Assembly: GCA_947169265.1 (NCBI GenBank)
Contig: CAMVPC010000018.1
Span: 1 to 64,000, forward strand
Length of the DNA stretch: 64,000 nt
Source of the DNA: an uncultured Prevotellaceae bacterium
GTDB taxonomy: Bacteria; Bacteroidota; Bacteroidia; Bacteroidales; Muribaculaceae
Reading direction: 5' to 3'
The notes under the pieces were generated by a model. That model was not told the DNA's origin. It saw nothing but the letters and a program-made list of their open reading frames with translations, and did not search any database. Below are positions 1-9,700 of the stretch, piece by piece (position 1 is the first letter of the stretch; each line of letters begins with the position of its first letter). The position numbers and the translations under genes are program-made.

Positions 1-80
1 TAAAAAATGACCCATCTTTCGCCTTCAAAAACTTTTTTAAATGAAATTGCCGTGGGATATCGGGAAGAAAAAAGTAAAAT

Positions 81-114
81 TTTGCTATTATTTGAAAAAA
101 TATTACTATTTTTG
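81..114 (+). promoter_or_regulatory. Candidate promoter of the TonB receptor operon
   Basis: TATTTTTG at 107-114 matches the Bacteroidota -7 box TAnnTTTG. A TTTG at 81-84 lies 22 bases upstream, slightly longer than the usual 19-21. A short hairpin in the predicted leader (GCCCTT 134-139 with AAGGGC 145-150) has no following T run, so it is a leader element and not a terminator. Confidence 0.4.
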
Positions 115-202
115 TAAACTTTAACGGCACCATGCCCTTTTTTGAAGGGCGCCGGCAAGAATTGAACTTATTTAAATATTATCTTAATAACCCTTTACCT
201 TT

Positions 203-2965
203 ATGAAACTAAAATTGTTATTGCTCATGGCGCTCTTTGTGAGCTTCACCATGGCGGCCGAAACAGGCTTGAGGGGTATAGTGATTGACGCTAAGACCTC
301 GCAGCCGGTAGCCGGAGCCACAGTGATGCTCGACCACCAGGGCGTTACCGCGACAACAGGCCCCAATGGCGACTTTCTGCTGACGGGTGCCAATGCCGGT
401 CGCGACAAGCTACTGATTTTCACCTACGGCTACAAGGACATGATCCAGGACGTGGAGCTGTATGACAACGCGATAGGCGATGCCGGCCGCTTGTTGCTCA
501 CGTCGACGATTTCCGAAGCCTCGGTCGAGAGTGCCGAGGAGTCGAAGGAGATGATTCTTTCAGAGGAGCAGCTCGAGGACGAGGAGGGCAACACGCAAAA
601 CGTGGCGGCACTCACGAGCGCGAGCGACGACCCTTTCACCCAGGCGGCGAGCTTTGGCTGGACGGCCTCGCGATTCCGTGAGCGCGGTTATGAGTCGGAG
701 TATAACCAAGGTTTCATCAACGGCTTGAGCTTCAACGATGCCGCGCGTGGCCGCTTCAACTACTCGATTACGGGCGGTTTGAACAACGCGTTCCGCAACC
801 GTTCCACGAGCCACGGCCTGGCGCCTGCCAGCTTCACGCTGGGCGATGTGGGCGGCGCGTCGAACGTGAACACCGAGGCCAAGGACTATGCGCCGGGCTT
901 CAGAGCGTCGGTGGCCTATACCAACTCAAACTATAAGTGGCGCGGCATCGTGCTTTACAGCACGGGCTTGCGCAGCAACGGCTGGGCGATGACGCTGGGC
1001 GCCATTGGCCGCTATGCCGGCGAGGGTATCGTTCCGGGCTCGTTCTACAACAGCTGGGGCTATTTCCTCGCGCTCGAGAAAGTGTTCAACTCGCGGCACC
1101 GCTTGGCGCTCACGACGTTTGGCGCACCGACGAAGCGCGCCAACAACTCGGCGACGTTCGTCGAAGCCTACCAGCTTGCCGGCAACTACCTGTATAACAC
1201 CAACTGGGGCTGGCAAGAGGGCAAGAAGCGCAGCGCGCGCGTGACCGAGACGTTCGACCCGACCGTCATCCTCAACTGGATATGGACGCCCAAGATGGGC
1301 ACCGAGCTCAACACGGCCATCGGTTTCCACAAGAGCTTCTATTCGACGAGCGCCCTTAACTGGTACAATTCGGCCGACCCGCGTCCCGACTACTACCGCT
1401 ACCTTCCCAGCTACTACCGGGCCAGCGACCCCACGGTGGCCGACGAGCTCGAATACCTGTGGCGCACCGACGAGAGCAAGCGCCAAATCAACTGGGACGA
1501 GATTTACCAGGTGAACTACCTCAACAACTATATGAGCGAAAAAACCGGCGTGGAGAAAGGTTCGTCTTACATCCTCGAGAAACGCCACAGCAACCAGTTC
1601 AACTGGCTGTTCAACACCAACCTGAACATGCGCCTGAACAAGATACTCACGCTACAGGGCGGTCTCAACGCCAACTATAGCCGCTCGTCTTACTACAAGA
1701 CGCTGAAAGACCTGCTGGGCGGACGTTACTGGAGCGACGTTGACCAGTATGCCGAGCGCGACTTCCCGGGTGATGCCGAGATGCTGCAAAACGACCTCGA
1801 CAACCCCAACCGCGCCATCTATGTGGGCGACCGCTTCGGTTATGACTACAATATCAACTCGTTTGCCGCCAACTTGTGGGCGCAAAACGTGTTCAACACG
1901 GCTCACTGGGACTTCAACTACGGTGCCAGCGTGAGTTACACGCAGTTCCAGCGCGACGGCCACATGCGCAACGGCCGTGCCCCCGAGAACTCAAAGGGTA
2001 AGGGCGTGAGCCACGACTTCGTCAACTTCTCGCTCAAGGGCGGCTTTATCTATAAGCTCGACGGCCGCAACAACTTCGCCGGCCACCTGTTCTTCGGCAC
2101 GAAGGCCCCGCAATACTACAACGCTTACATCTCGCCTCGCATCAAGGACGACGTGATCGACAACCTCAAGAGCGCCACCATCCTGTCGGGCGACCTGAGC
2201 TATATTTGGAACTATCGCCGTTTCCGCGGCTCGATTACCGGTTTCTGGACCGAGTTCTGGGACATGACCGAGCGCACCTCGTTCTACGACGACCTCAACA
2301 GCACCTTCATCAACTATGCCATGACGGGCGTCAAGAAGGAGCACAAGGGTGTGGAGATAGGCGCCAGCTACAAGCTCACGGCAAACCTCACGGTGAAGGC
2401 CGCGGCCAACTTCGCGCGCTACCAATACAAGAACCGTCCCACGGGCGTGCGCAGCTTTGAGAACGGCTCGCAGGCCGATGTGACGCGCACGGTCTACCTC
2501 AAGAACTACTATGTGGCCGGCACGCCGCAAGAGGCTTACCTGCTGGGCTTCAACTGGCAGGGTCCCAAGAGCTGGTTTGTCGAGGTGAGCGGCACTTACA
2601 CCAACCGCGCTTATATCCAGCTGTCGCCGGTGCGCCACGAAGTGCTCGCCGACCTCTACCAGTTTGCCGACAGCGAGCAAGACCTGCAGGAGAAGATGAA
2701 GGCACTCGGCGACCAGGAGAAACTCAACGAGGCGTTCCTGGTGAACCTGTCGATAGGCAAGTTTATCCGTCTGAGCCGCAAGGTGTCGTTGAACCTGAAC
2801 CTGAACATCAACAACCTGTTCAACAACACGCAGGTGCAAACCGGTGGTTACCAGCAGGGTCGTTTCGACACCAAGGACTACACCAACACCACCACCAAGT
2901 TCCCCAACAAGTACTACTACGCCCAGGGCATCAGGATTTTCTTCAACGCGGGAATCCGCTTCTGA
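203..2965 (+). CDS. TonB-dependent outer membrane receptor with carboxypeptidase-regulatory-like N-terminus
   Basis: A 920-residue outer membrane receptor that would import a ligand using TonB energy. A signal peptide (about residues 1-19) is followed by a carboxypeptidase-regulatory-like beta-sandwich (about 22-100, GLRGIVIDAKTSQPVAGATV), a plug-like region (about 125-250, containing TASRFRERGYESEYNQGFING) and a long aromatic-rich beta-barrel ending in phenylalanine (FFNAGIRF), typical of Bam substrates. The ATG start directly precedes the signal peptide. The lipoprotein gene 73 bases downstream has no intervening terminator and is probably cotranscribed. The partner is not a SusD homologue, so this is not a canonical SusCD pair. 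The substrate is unknown. Confidence 0.9.
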   Translation: MKLKLLLLMALFVSFTMAAETGLRGIVIDAKTSQPVAGATVMLDHQGVTATTGPNGDFLLTGANAGRDKLLIFTYGYKDMIQDVELYDNAIGDAGRLLLTSTISEASVESAEESKEMILSEEQLEDEEGNTQNVAALTSASDDPFTQAASFGWTASRFRERGYESEYNQGFINGLSFNDAARGRFNYSITGGLNNAFRNRSTSHGLAPASFTLGDVGGASNVNTEAKDYAPGFRASVAYTNSNYKWRGIVLYSTGLRSNGWAMTLGAIGRYAGEGIVPGSFYNSWGYFLALEKVFNSRHRLALTTFGAPTKRANNSATFVEAYQLAGNYLYNTNWGWQEGKKRSARVTETFDPTVILNWIWTPKMGTELNTAIGFHKSFYSTSALNWYNSADPRPDYYRYLPSYYRASDPTVADELEYLWRTDESKRQINWDEIYQVNYLNNYMSEKTGVEKGSSYILEKRHSNQFNWLFNTNLNMRLNKILTLQGGLNANYSRSSYYKTLKDLLGGRYWSDVDQYAERDFPGDAEMLQNDLDNPNRAIYVGDRFGYDYNINSFAANLWAQNVFNTAHWDFNYGASVSYTQFQRDGHMRNGRAPENSKGKGVSHDFVNFSLKGGFIYKLDGRNNFAGHLFFGTKAPQYYNAYISPRIKDDVIDNLKSATILSGDLSYIWNYRRFRGSITGFWTEFWDMTERTSFYDDLNSTFINYAMTGVKKEHKGVEIGASYKLTANLTVKAAANFARYQYKNRPTGVRSFENGSQADVTRTVYLKNYYVAGTPQEAYLLGFNWQGPKSWFVEVSGTYTNRAYIQLSPVRHEVLADLYQFADSEQDLQEKMKALGDQEKLNEAFLVNLSIGKFIRLSRKVSLNLNLNINNLFNNTQVQTGGYQQGRFDTKDYTNTTTKFPNKYYYAQGIRIFFNAGIRF

Positions 2966-3038
2966 CGCGCGTGGAAGTAGCGTAAAAATCACCTTATAAA
3001 TATTAAAAACAAGAATAACATATAACAACACCCATATT

Positions 3039-5294
3039 ATGAAACGTTTTTATTTTTACATCAGCGCATTATTGCTAACTTTCTTGGCGGTGGGTTGTAA
3101 CGAGGACTTCGACACGCCCCCCATGGTGGTTCCCGTGGCGCAACACACGCCCAACATGACCATCGCCGAGTTTAAAGAGGCTTACTGGGACGATGCCCGC
3201 AACTTTGGCGTCATTATCGAGGAGGATGTCATTATCCACGGTTGGGTGAGTGCCAACGACGAGAGCGGCAACATCTACAAGCACATGTACATCCAGGATG
3301 AGACCGGCGGCATCGGTCTGTCGATCGACGCTACCAGCCTCTACAACACCTATCGCCTGGGCCAGGAGCTCGTGCTCAACCTCAAGGGCGCCTGCATCGG
3401 CAAGTATAACGGCGAGTATCTCATCGGCAAACAAGAATGGTATGCCGCGCAAAGCGTTTACGAGGCCGGCCGCATGCCCAAAGACGACTTCACCGCCATG
3501 GTCGAGCTTAACGGCCTGCCCAACCCCGACAAGGTGGCTCCCGTGCCCGTCAAGATTAGCGACATCGCCGGCAAGAACGACCGCGAGACGCAACTCAAGT
3601 ATCAGGGCCAGCTCGTGATGTTTGAGAACGTGGAATGGGAAGGCGCCAACGGCGAGCTGCCCTATGCCGAGAGCGGCCAGACGACGACCCGCCAAATCAA
3701 GGACGAGCAGGGTAACCTCTTCGATGTGACCAACAGCGGTTACTCCAACTGGTATTCGGCTCCCATGCCCCTAGGCAAGGGTAACGTGGTGGGTATCGCT
3801 TACCTCACCGGCCAGGACGGCTGGAAACTCTATCTGCGCGACACCAAGGACTGCATCGGCTTTGACGAGGGCACCAAGGGCACGCTGAAAGACCCGTACA
3901 CCGTGAACGAGGCTATCGAGGTGATGAACACCGACGTCAGCGGCTGGGTGACCGGCTACATCGTGGGTGCCGTGGCTCCCGAGGTGACCGAGGTCAAGAG
4001 CGCTAACGACGTGGAATGGACCGCTCCCACCACGCTCGACAACACGCTCGTGATAGGCGAAAGCCCCGAGACGCGCGACCTCGAGCACTGCCTCGTGGTG
4101 GCACTGCCGCAAGGCACGCCTTTCCGCGCGATGGCCAGCACAAAGACCTTCCCCGAGCTGCTTGGTACGCAAATTTGGGTGAAGGGTAAATTCGCCACCT
4201 TCATGGGCGCTAACGGTATCACCGAGAACAGCGGCAGCAAGGACGAGTTCAAGTTGAGCGTGGTCACCGGTGGTGTGCTCGAACTTGAGGAAGGCTTTGA
4301 AAACGGTCTGCCCGGCGACTGGACGCAAGTGCAGGTGAAGGGCGACAAGAAGTGGTATCAAACCACGTTCAGCGATAACGGCTATGCCGCCATGACCGGC
4401 TATAAGGGTACCGCGCCCTTCGAGTCGTGGCTCATCACTCCGGCCCTCGACATCAAGAACGCCGCCAGCAAGAACCTGAAGTTCCGCACCCAGGTGGCGG
4501 GCTACGGCAGCACGACGACCAAGTTCCGCGTGTTTGTCATGACGAGCGACGACCCGACGACGGCTACCACCTACGAGCTCAATCCGGCCATCGCCTCGCC
4601 TTCGGCCACCGCTACCTATAGCGACTGGGTACAGAGCGGCGACCTCGACCTGAGCCAGTGGGCCGACGGCACTTACTTCATCGGCTTCTTGTATGAGGCT
4701 ACGAGCGATGCCAACTATGCCACTTGGTGTGTCGACGATGTGGTCTTCGGTAAGGGCGGTCCCGCTCCGGTGTCAAAGACGCAAGACGACTTCTACACGA
4801 TGAACGGCGGCAATCCTTCGGACAAAGCCACGACTTACGCTAACCACACCTCGGAGCGCGGCTGGGCCGCTGTGAACAGCGCCATCCTGCGTGGCGGCGA
4901 TAGTGACGCCAACCCCGTCTACAAGTTTATCGGTCTACGTGCCGGTAGCCAGGAAGATTGGGCTTATGCCGTTTACATGAACGGTAATCCCGCTTCGATG
5001 GGCTCGCTCACGTCGCCCATGATAGAGAATGGTATCTCCCACCTGTCGTTCAACTACGGCTTCCCCATGAGCGAGACTAATGTGACCTTCACCGTGTCGA
5101 TTATTCAAAATCAGCAAGTGGTGTGGAGCAAAGACCTCACGGCAGCCGAGAAACTGACCTCTTACAGCTTTAGCGAGGACGTGAACGTGAAGGGCAGCTT
5201 CATCATCCGGTTTGTGCCTAACACGCCTGCCGGCGTGAGCGGCAATAAGAACCGCATCGCCGTGTGGAACGTGGTGTGGGAAGAGAACAACTAA
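3039..5294 (+). CDS. DUF5689 / choice-of-anchor J surface lipoprotein
   Basis: A 751-residue predicted lipoprotein: MKRFYFYISALLLTFLAVGC carries a lipobox with Cys20. After it come a DUF5689-like OB-fold region (about 30-275, including HGWVSANDESGNIYKHMYIQD), a second related beta-domain (about 280-410, from GTLKDPYTVNEAIEVM), a choice-of-anchor J/cleaved-adhesin-like jelly roll (about 425-565, GFENGLPGDW to WCVDDVVF), and a further beta-rich C-terminal domain (about 580-751). It follows the TonB receptor with short spacing and is closed by a strong terminator. It probably occupies the place that SusD has in other operons, as a surface ligand-binding partner. Domain names are recalled from family features; the ligand is unknown. 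Confidence 0.82.
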   Translation: MKRFYFYISALLLTFLAVGCNEDFDTPPMVVPVAQHTPNMTIAEFKEAYWDDARNFGVIIEEDVIIHGWVSANDESGNIYKHMYIQDETGGIGLSIDATSLYNTYRLGQELVLNLKGACIGKYNGEYLIGKQEWYAAQSVYEAGRMPKDDFTAMVELNGLPNPDKVAPVPVKISDIAGKNDRETQLKYQGQLVMFENVEWEGANGELPYAESGQTTTRQIKDEQGNLFDVTNSGYSNWYSAPMPLGKGNVVGIAYLTGQDGWKLYLRDTKDCIGFDEGTKGTLKDPYTVNEAIEVMNTDVSGWVTGYIVGAVAPEVTEVKSANDVEWTAPTTLDNTLVIGESPETRDLEHCLVVALPQGTPFRAMASTKTFPELLGTQIWVKGKFATFMGANGITENSGSKDEFKLSVVTGGVLELEEGFENGLPGDWTQVQVKGDKKWYQTTFSDNGYAAMTGYKGTAPFESWLITPALDIKNAASKNLKFRTQVAGYGSTTTKFRVFVMTSDDPTTATTYELNPAIASPSATATYSDWVQSGDLDLSQWADGTYFIGFLYEATSDANYATWCVDDVVFGKGGPAPVSKTQDDFYTMNGGNPSDKATTYANHTSERGWAAVNSAILRGGDSDANPVYKFIGLRAGSQEDWAYAVYMNGNPASMGSLTSPMIENGISHLSFNYGFPMSETNVTFTVSIIQNQQVVWSKDLTAAEKLTSYSFSEDVNVKGSFIIRFVPNTPAGVSGNKNRIAVWNVVWEENN

Positions 5295-5360
5295 TCCCGA
5301 AAAAGTAGTGGGGCTTGCGGCCCGGCCCAAGCCCGCTATATTGTGCTTATATTACTTTTT

Positions 5361-5394
5361 AGGAGAGACCTCGAGAATGAGGCCTCTCCTTTTA
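5361..5394 (+). terminator. Rho-independent terminator after the receptor/lipoprotein operon
   Basis: AGGAGAGACCTC (5361-5372) pairs with GAGGCCTCTCCT (5379-5390) around a 6-base loop with one A-C mismatch, followed by TTTT on the plus strand. Read on the minus strand there is no T tract after the stem, so it serves the plus-strand operon. Confidence 0.8.
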
Positions 5395-5415
5395 AGTTAT
5401 GGGCTTTGAGCTATG

Positions 5416-6642
5416 TTACTTCGTGAAGAGGCAGGCGTCGCCGTAGCTCAAGAAGCGGTAGCCGTTGTCGAGGGCATAGCGGTACACGTCGCGCCAGCGG
5501 TCGCCGCCCAGGAAGGCCGACACGAGCAACAGCAGGGTGCTTTGCGGCTGGTGGAAGTTGGTAATCATCGCGTCGACAAGGCCAAAGCGGAATCCCGGCG
5601 CTATCATCAGCTCGGTGGCGCCCACATAGCGATTGGCGCCGGTGCGGTCGAGGTGGTCGATGATGTGCCGCAAGGCGTCCCGCATGGTGATTGTAGCGGC
5701 GGTGGTGTAAGGCATCCACTGGGTCACGGTGAGTTCCTCGGGGCCGGCCTCGGGGTTGTCGTGCAGTAACACACCTATGTAGTAGAGACTCTCGAGGGTG
5801 CGCACGCTCGTCGTGCCCACAGCCACCACGGGGCGCTCGCCGGCCGCCAGCTCCACGAGCAAGTCGCGCGGCACCTCGATGAACTCGCGGTGCATGGCGT
5901 GGTCGCCTATCACCTCGCTCTTGACGGGCTGGAAAGTGCCGGCGCCCACGTGGAGCGTCAGCTCGCGGCGGGCGATGCCCATGCTGTCGCAACGGGCGAG
6001 CACGTCGTCGGTGAAATGCAGTCCGGCGGTGGGTGCCGCCACGCTGCCGTCGATGTGGGAGTAGACCGTTTGGTAGTCGGTGGCGTCGCTCGGCTCGGTG
6101 CCGCGGTTCAGGTAGGGCGGAATGGGGATTTCGCCCACAGCCTCGAGCAGCGTGGCCCACGTGTAGCCGCCTTGCCACGAGAAAGTGATTTCGAAAGCGT
6201 TGCCGCGCTGTTGCCCGCGCTCGGCGTGCAATGTGACGATGCCTTGCGGCAGCTTCACATCGAGGCTGAGCGGCCCCTGTTTCCAGCGCTTGTTGTTGCC
6301 CACGAGGCACAGCCACGAGCATGTGTCGGTGGTTTGGAACGTGAGCTGGTAGTCGTGTGGCGCGATGGGTTCAAGACAAAATATCTCGATGGTGCCGCCT
6401 GTGGGCTTTGTGAATCGCAGGCGGGCGTTTATCACGCGCGTGTTGTTATACACGAGCATGGCGCCCTGTGGCAACAGCGCGGGCACCTCGTCGAAGCGGT
6501 GTGTAGTGGGCTCGTGACCGTCGTAGCACAGCAGTTTGCACGTTTCGCGTCGCGCCAGCGGGTGCTTGGCGATGCGTTCGTCGGGCAGCGGGTAGTTATA
6601 ATCTTCAATGCACAGTGCGCGCACGCGTTCGAGTGTAGTCAT
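5416..6642 (-). CDS. queA: S-adenosylmethionine:tRNA ribosyltransferase-isomerase
   Basis: A 408-residue QueA. It transfers and isomerises the ribosyl group of S-adenosylmethionine onto preQ1 at tRNA position 34 to give epoxyqueuosine, in the cytoplasm. Family hallmarks are the N-terminal YPLPDERIAKHPLARR block, PAGTIEIF-like GGTIEIFCLEP, IPIPPYLNRG, the AAPTAGLHFTDDVL motif, GAGTFQPVKSE, HREFIEVP and the C-terminal GFRFGLVDAMITNFHQPQSTLL. Length is a little above the bacterial norm of about 350. The minus-strand ATG is preceded by a TACCTTTG promoter box. Neighbours are functionally unrelated. Confidence 0.96.
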   Translation of the reverse strand: MTTLERVRALCIEDYNYPLPDERIAKHPLARRETCKLLCYDGHEPTTHRFDEVPALLPQGAMLVYNNTRVINARLRFTKPTGGTIEIFCLEPIAPHDYQLTFQTTDTCSWLCLVGNNKRWKQGPLSLDVKLPQGIVTLHAERGQQRGNAFEITFSWQGGYTWATLLEAVGEIPIPPYLNRGTEPSDATDYQTVYSHIDGSVAAPTAGLHFTDDVLARCDSMGIARRELTLHVGAGTFQPVKSEVIGDHAMHREFIEVPRDLLVELAAGERPVVAVGTTSVRTLESLYYIGVLLHDNPEAGPEELTVTQWMPYTTAATITMRDALRHIIDHLDRTGANRYVGATELMIAPGFRFGLVDAMITNFHQPQSTLLLLVSAFLGGDRWRDVYRYALDNGYRFLSYGDACLFTK

Positions 6643-6673
6643 CGTTGTAAATGATTATTTTAGAAAAACGCTG

Positions 6674-6681
6674 CAAAGGTA
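6674..6681 (-). promoter_or_regulatory. Candidate -7 promoter box of queA
   Basis: On the minus strand TACCTTTG matches TAnnTTTG and lies about 30 bases upstream of the queA ATG. No exact -33 TTTG is seen at the expected distance. Confidence 0.5.
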
Positions 6682-6710
6682 GTGAAAATTTCGGTCATTA
6701 TTACGATTAA

Positions 6711-6740
6711 TGCGAGATTTGCCTTGGGGCGAATCTCGCA
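6711..6740 (-). terminator. Hairpin terminator after the large BspA-like gene
   Basis: A perfect 9-bp stem, TGCGAGATT with AATCTCGCA, sits 25 bases beyond the stop of the minus-strand BspA-like gene and upstream of the queA promoter. The T-rich tail is weak (TTAATCG). Confidence 0.55.
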
Positions 6741-6764
6741 TTAACGTTGCGTAGTAGTGTCGTG

Positions 6765-9700
6765 TTAATTGAGCAGTAGGTTGTAGAGCGCGGTGACATC
6801 GGCGCCGCTCACTACGCCGTCGCCGTTCACGTCGGCGTTGCCGTTCACGGTGGCATTGTCGAGCAGCACGTTGTACAGGGCGGTCACGTCGGCACCGCTC
6901 ACGAGGCCGTCGCCATTCACATCGCCCTGTATTCCGCCGTCGGTCGAACGGATGGTGCCGAAGTTCTTCCAGTAGGTGGCGCTGCGGTAGGCCGATTCTC
7001 GTCCGGCGGGCACATAGAGGGTCTGCCGCTGCTGGAAGGCGGTGTGCCACGGGTTGCTCGTGCCGCATTGCGGCACTGTGGTGGCGAGACAGGTGACCGA
7101 TTGGAGCGTCGGGGTTTGCGTGCTATAATTCACGCCGCTGTTATATTCTTTCTCGGCCATAGCATTAGCGCCCACGAAAGTGGTGTTCTCGGGAAGAATG
7201 TACTGGGTGGCCCCGGTCGCGCAATAGAATGCTTCGTCGTCCAGGCGGAACTCACCGCCGGCGCAGTGGCTCATGTCGACCACGCTACCCACGCCGGCAC
7301 GCGCGAACGCGCCCTTGCCCACACGGGTGATGTTCTTAGCACCCTCCCACGGGAACGGTTGCAGCGAGGCGCAATCGGCAAAAGCGTAATCGGGGATGGC
7401 CTTCATTGTGACGTTGTCCCAGTTGATTTGTATTTCCCGCAGATTGCCGTTGCTGAAGCAGGAATGTCCCAGGTCGGTCACGATGTAGTCGTAGGTTTCA
7501 TAGCTCTTGGTGCCCATGCTCGCCACCGTGATGGTGTTGTTGGGGGCATAGACGAATTTGGCGGTGTGCATCTGGTCGCTGTTGCTGTCGTCGATGTCAC
7601 CGGTGAAGGTCATATAGCCCTTGCCGGGCGAGTAATAGTCGTAGGCGCCTTTCTCGGGACTGTTGTTGAAGTATTGCCAAATCTTGTGTCCGTTGGGCGA
7701 CGTGAAGTTATTGAAGTTATCTTCCTCCCCTGCCGGCACATAGACCTTGCAGCCGCGAGGCACGTTGTAGAAGCAGCCGGTGGTGGCATTGTCGGGAGCG
7801 ACGTCTTTCACGGTCGCCCATCCGTTAATCATAAAGTCGGGCTTGTCAACATTGAGGCTTATCTTGGTCAGTCCCGAGCAGTTACGCACGAAGTTGGCAG
7901 CCACGTAGGCCAGTCCGTTATAGTAACATGAGCTGGGAACGCTCACCGATGTCAGCGACGGGTTGTCGGCAAATGCCAGGTCGCCCACGCCGTTGCAGCC
8001 GTAGGGGATGGCGATACTGGTGATGCGCGTGTTCTGGAAGCTGTGCATGGGAATCGATGAGTAACGTGCCCACCGTGTGGTGCCGAAGTTGACGGTGCGC
8101 AGCCCCGTGCAGTTGCGGAACTGGCTACCCTTGCCCATGAGGGGCTGGTTGATGGTCACGCCGGTGAGGTTGGTGTTGTTCTCAAAGGCATGGGGTCCCA
8201 CATAGGTAAGATGAGTTTCGCCGTTGACGGTGATTTTCTCAGGCAGTGAGAGTGAACCGCTCGCCTGCAAGGTGTAGTCGGTGCCGTTGGGGAGGAGGTT
8301 TGTGCCATAAACGAGGATGGCGACGGGGTAGCCGTTCTCGGTATAGTTGGCTATCAGGTATGGCAGCCCGCCGATGACCACGTCCCAAGCGCCGTAGGTC
8401 ACGTTGTAGTTCTTCCAGTAGTCATAGGAGTAGTAGGCCGCTTTGCTGTCGTCGTCGAGGGTGTTCCATGTCGAGGGCACATAGACGCGCATCGTCGAGG
8501 GCACTCCTTGGAAGGTGTAAGCGTTGACACTGGTGGCGCCGGCATAGGTGGAGATGAGGATTTTCTGCAGGCCGGTGCAGCCGCTGAAGGTGTTGTTGTA
8601 TCCAATGCTTCCCACCGAGCCGGGTATCTTGATGCTCTTGATAGAGGTGGCGTTAAGGAAGACATTGCCACCCGAGGAGCCCAGACTCGTTACGCCGTAG
8701 GGCAGCTCGACGCTGGTGGCGCGGCAGTTGTCGCTGAAGGCGTAAGGAAGAACCGCGGTCATCGTTGATGGGAAGTGGGTCGCTGCGGTGTAGTTGTTGT
8801 AGGCGGGTACCTTGACGAGCTCGGTGAGCGCTTTGTTATACAGCGCGCCGTAGCTGCCGTGGGTGCTGTAGTTGCTGTTGCCGCTTGCTACGGTGAATTT
8901 CTCCAGTTTCTTGCACTTGTCCACGGCGGTGACGGCAAAGGTGGTGAGCGTCGAGGGAATGTTGAGCGTGGTGACGGGCGTGTTGTAGAAGGCTTGCGAG
9001 GCGACATATTGCACGCCCTCGTTGAGTCCTATCGTGGAGAGCGAGGTGCAGCCGTAGAAGGCGCGCTCGTAGATATATTTCGCGTTGATATTGACCGTTT
9101 TGAGCACTGTGCAGCCATAGAAGGCCTCCTTGTTGATGGAGCAGTCGCTTCTATTGATGGTGAGCGAGGTCACGTTATTGTTGTTGTAGAAGGCCTGCTC
9201 GGCGATGTTGTCGCAATAGATGTTTCGGCCCAAAAAATAGTCATAGCCTATGCTGTAGTTGTTGATATTCATTTCTCTCACTTCACTGCCCGTGCTGGCC
9301 ATCGTGCCCACGAGCGCCGCTGTGGGATTGGTGGTGGCATTGCCCGCATTGGTCACCACATAGTATTGATAACCGTTGTTGAAGTCATAAGCCGAACTGG
9401 GTAGCGGGGTTGCCCCCACCGTGAAGTAGTTGGTCATATACGGAACGGATTTGGCCTTGGTGATGGCGGGGTAGGTGGGTAAGTGAATATTACGGGATGA
9501 GGCATAACAATCCTTAAAGGCGTTGCTGTGGATGTTGCCGGCGGTTGGGGTGAGTGTGGCCCAATAGACGTGGAGTGAGTTGCGGCTGGCCTGGTCGCCG
9601 CTTCCCAGCAGGAATGAGTCGCCAAAATACGTTACCGAGCTGGGAATATACACCAAGTTCAGCTTGTGCATGTAGCTCAGCGACAAGGCTTCGAGTGCTT

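Noticed and set aside
1991-3031. A 346-residue minus-strand frame
   Set aside because: Antisense shadow of the TonB receptor barrel; low-complexity Val/Leu/Glu composition and no recognisable motif.
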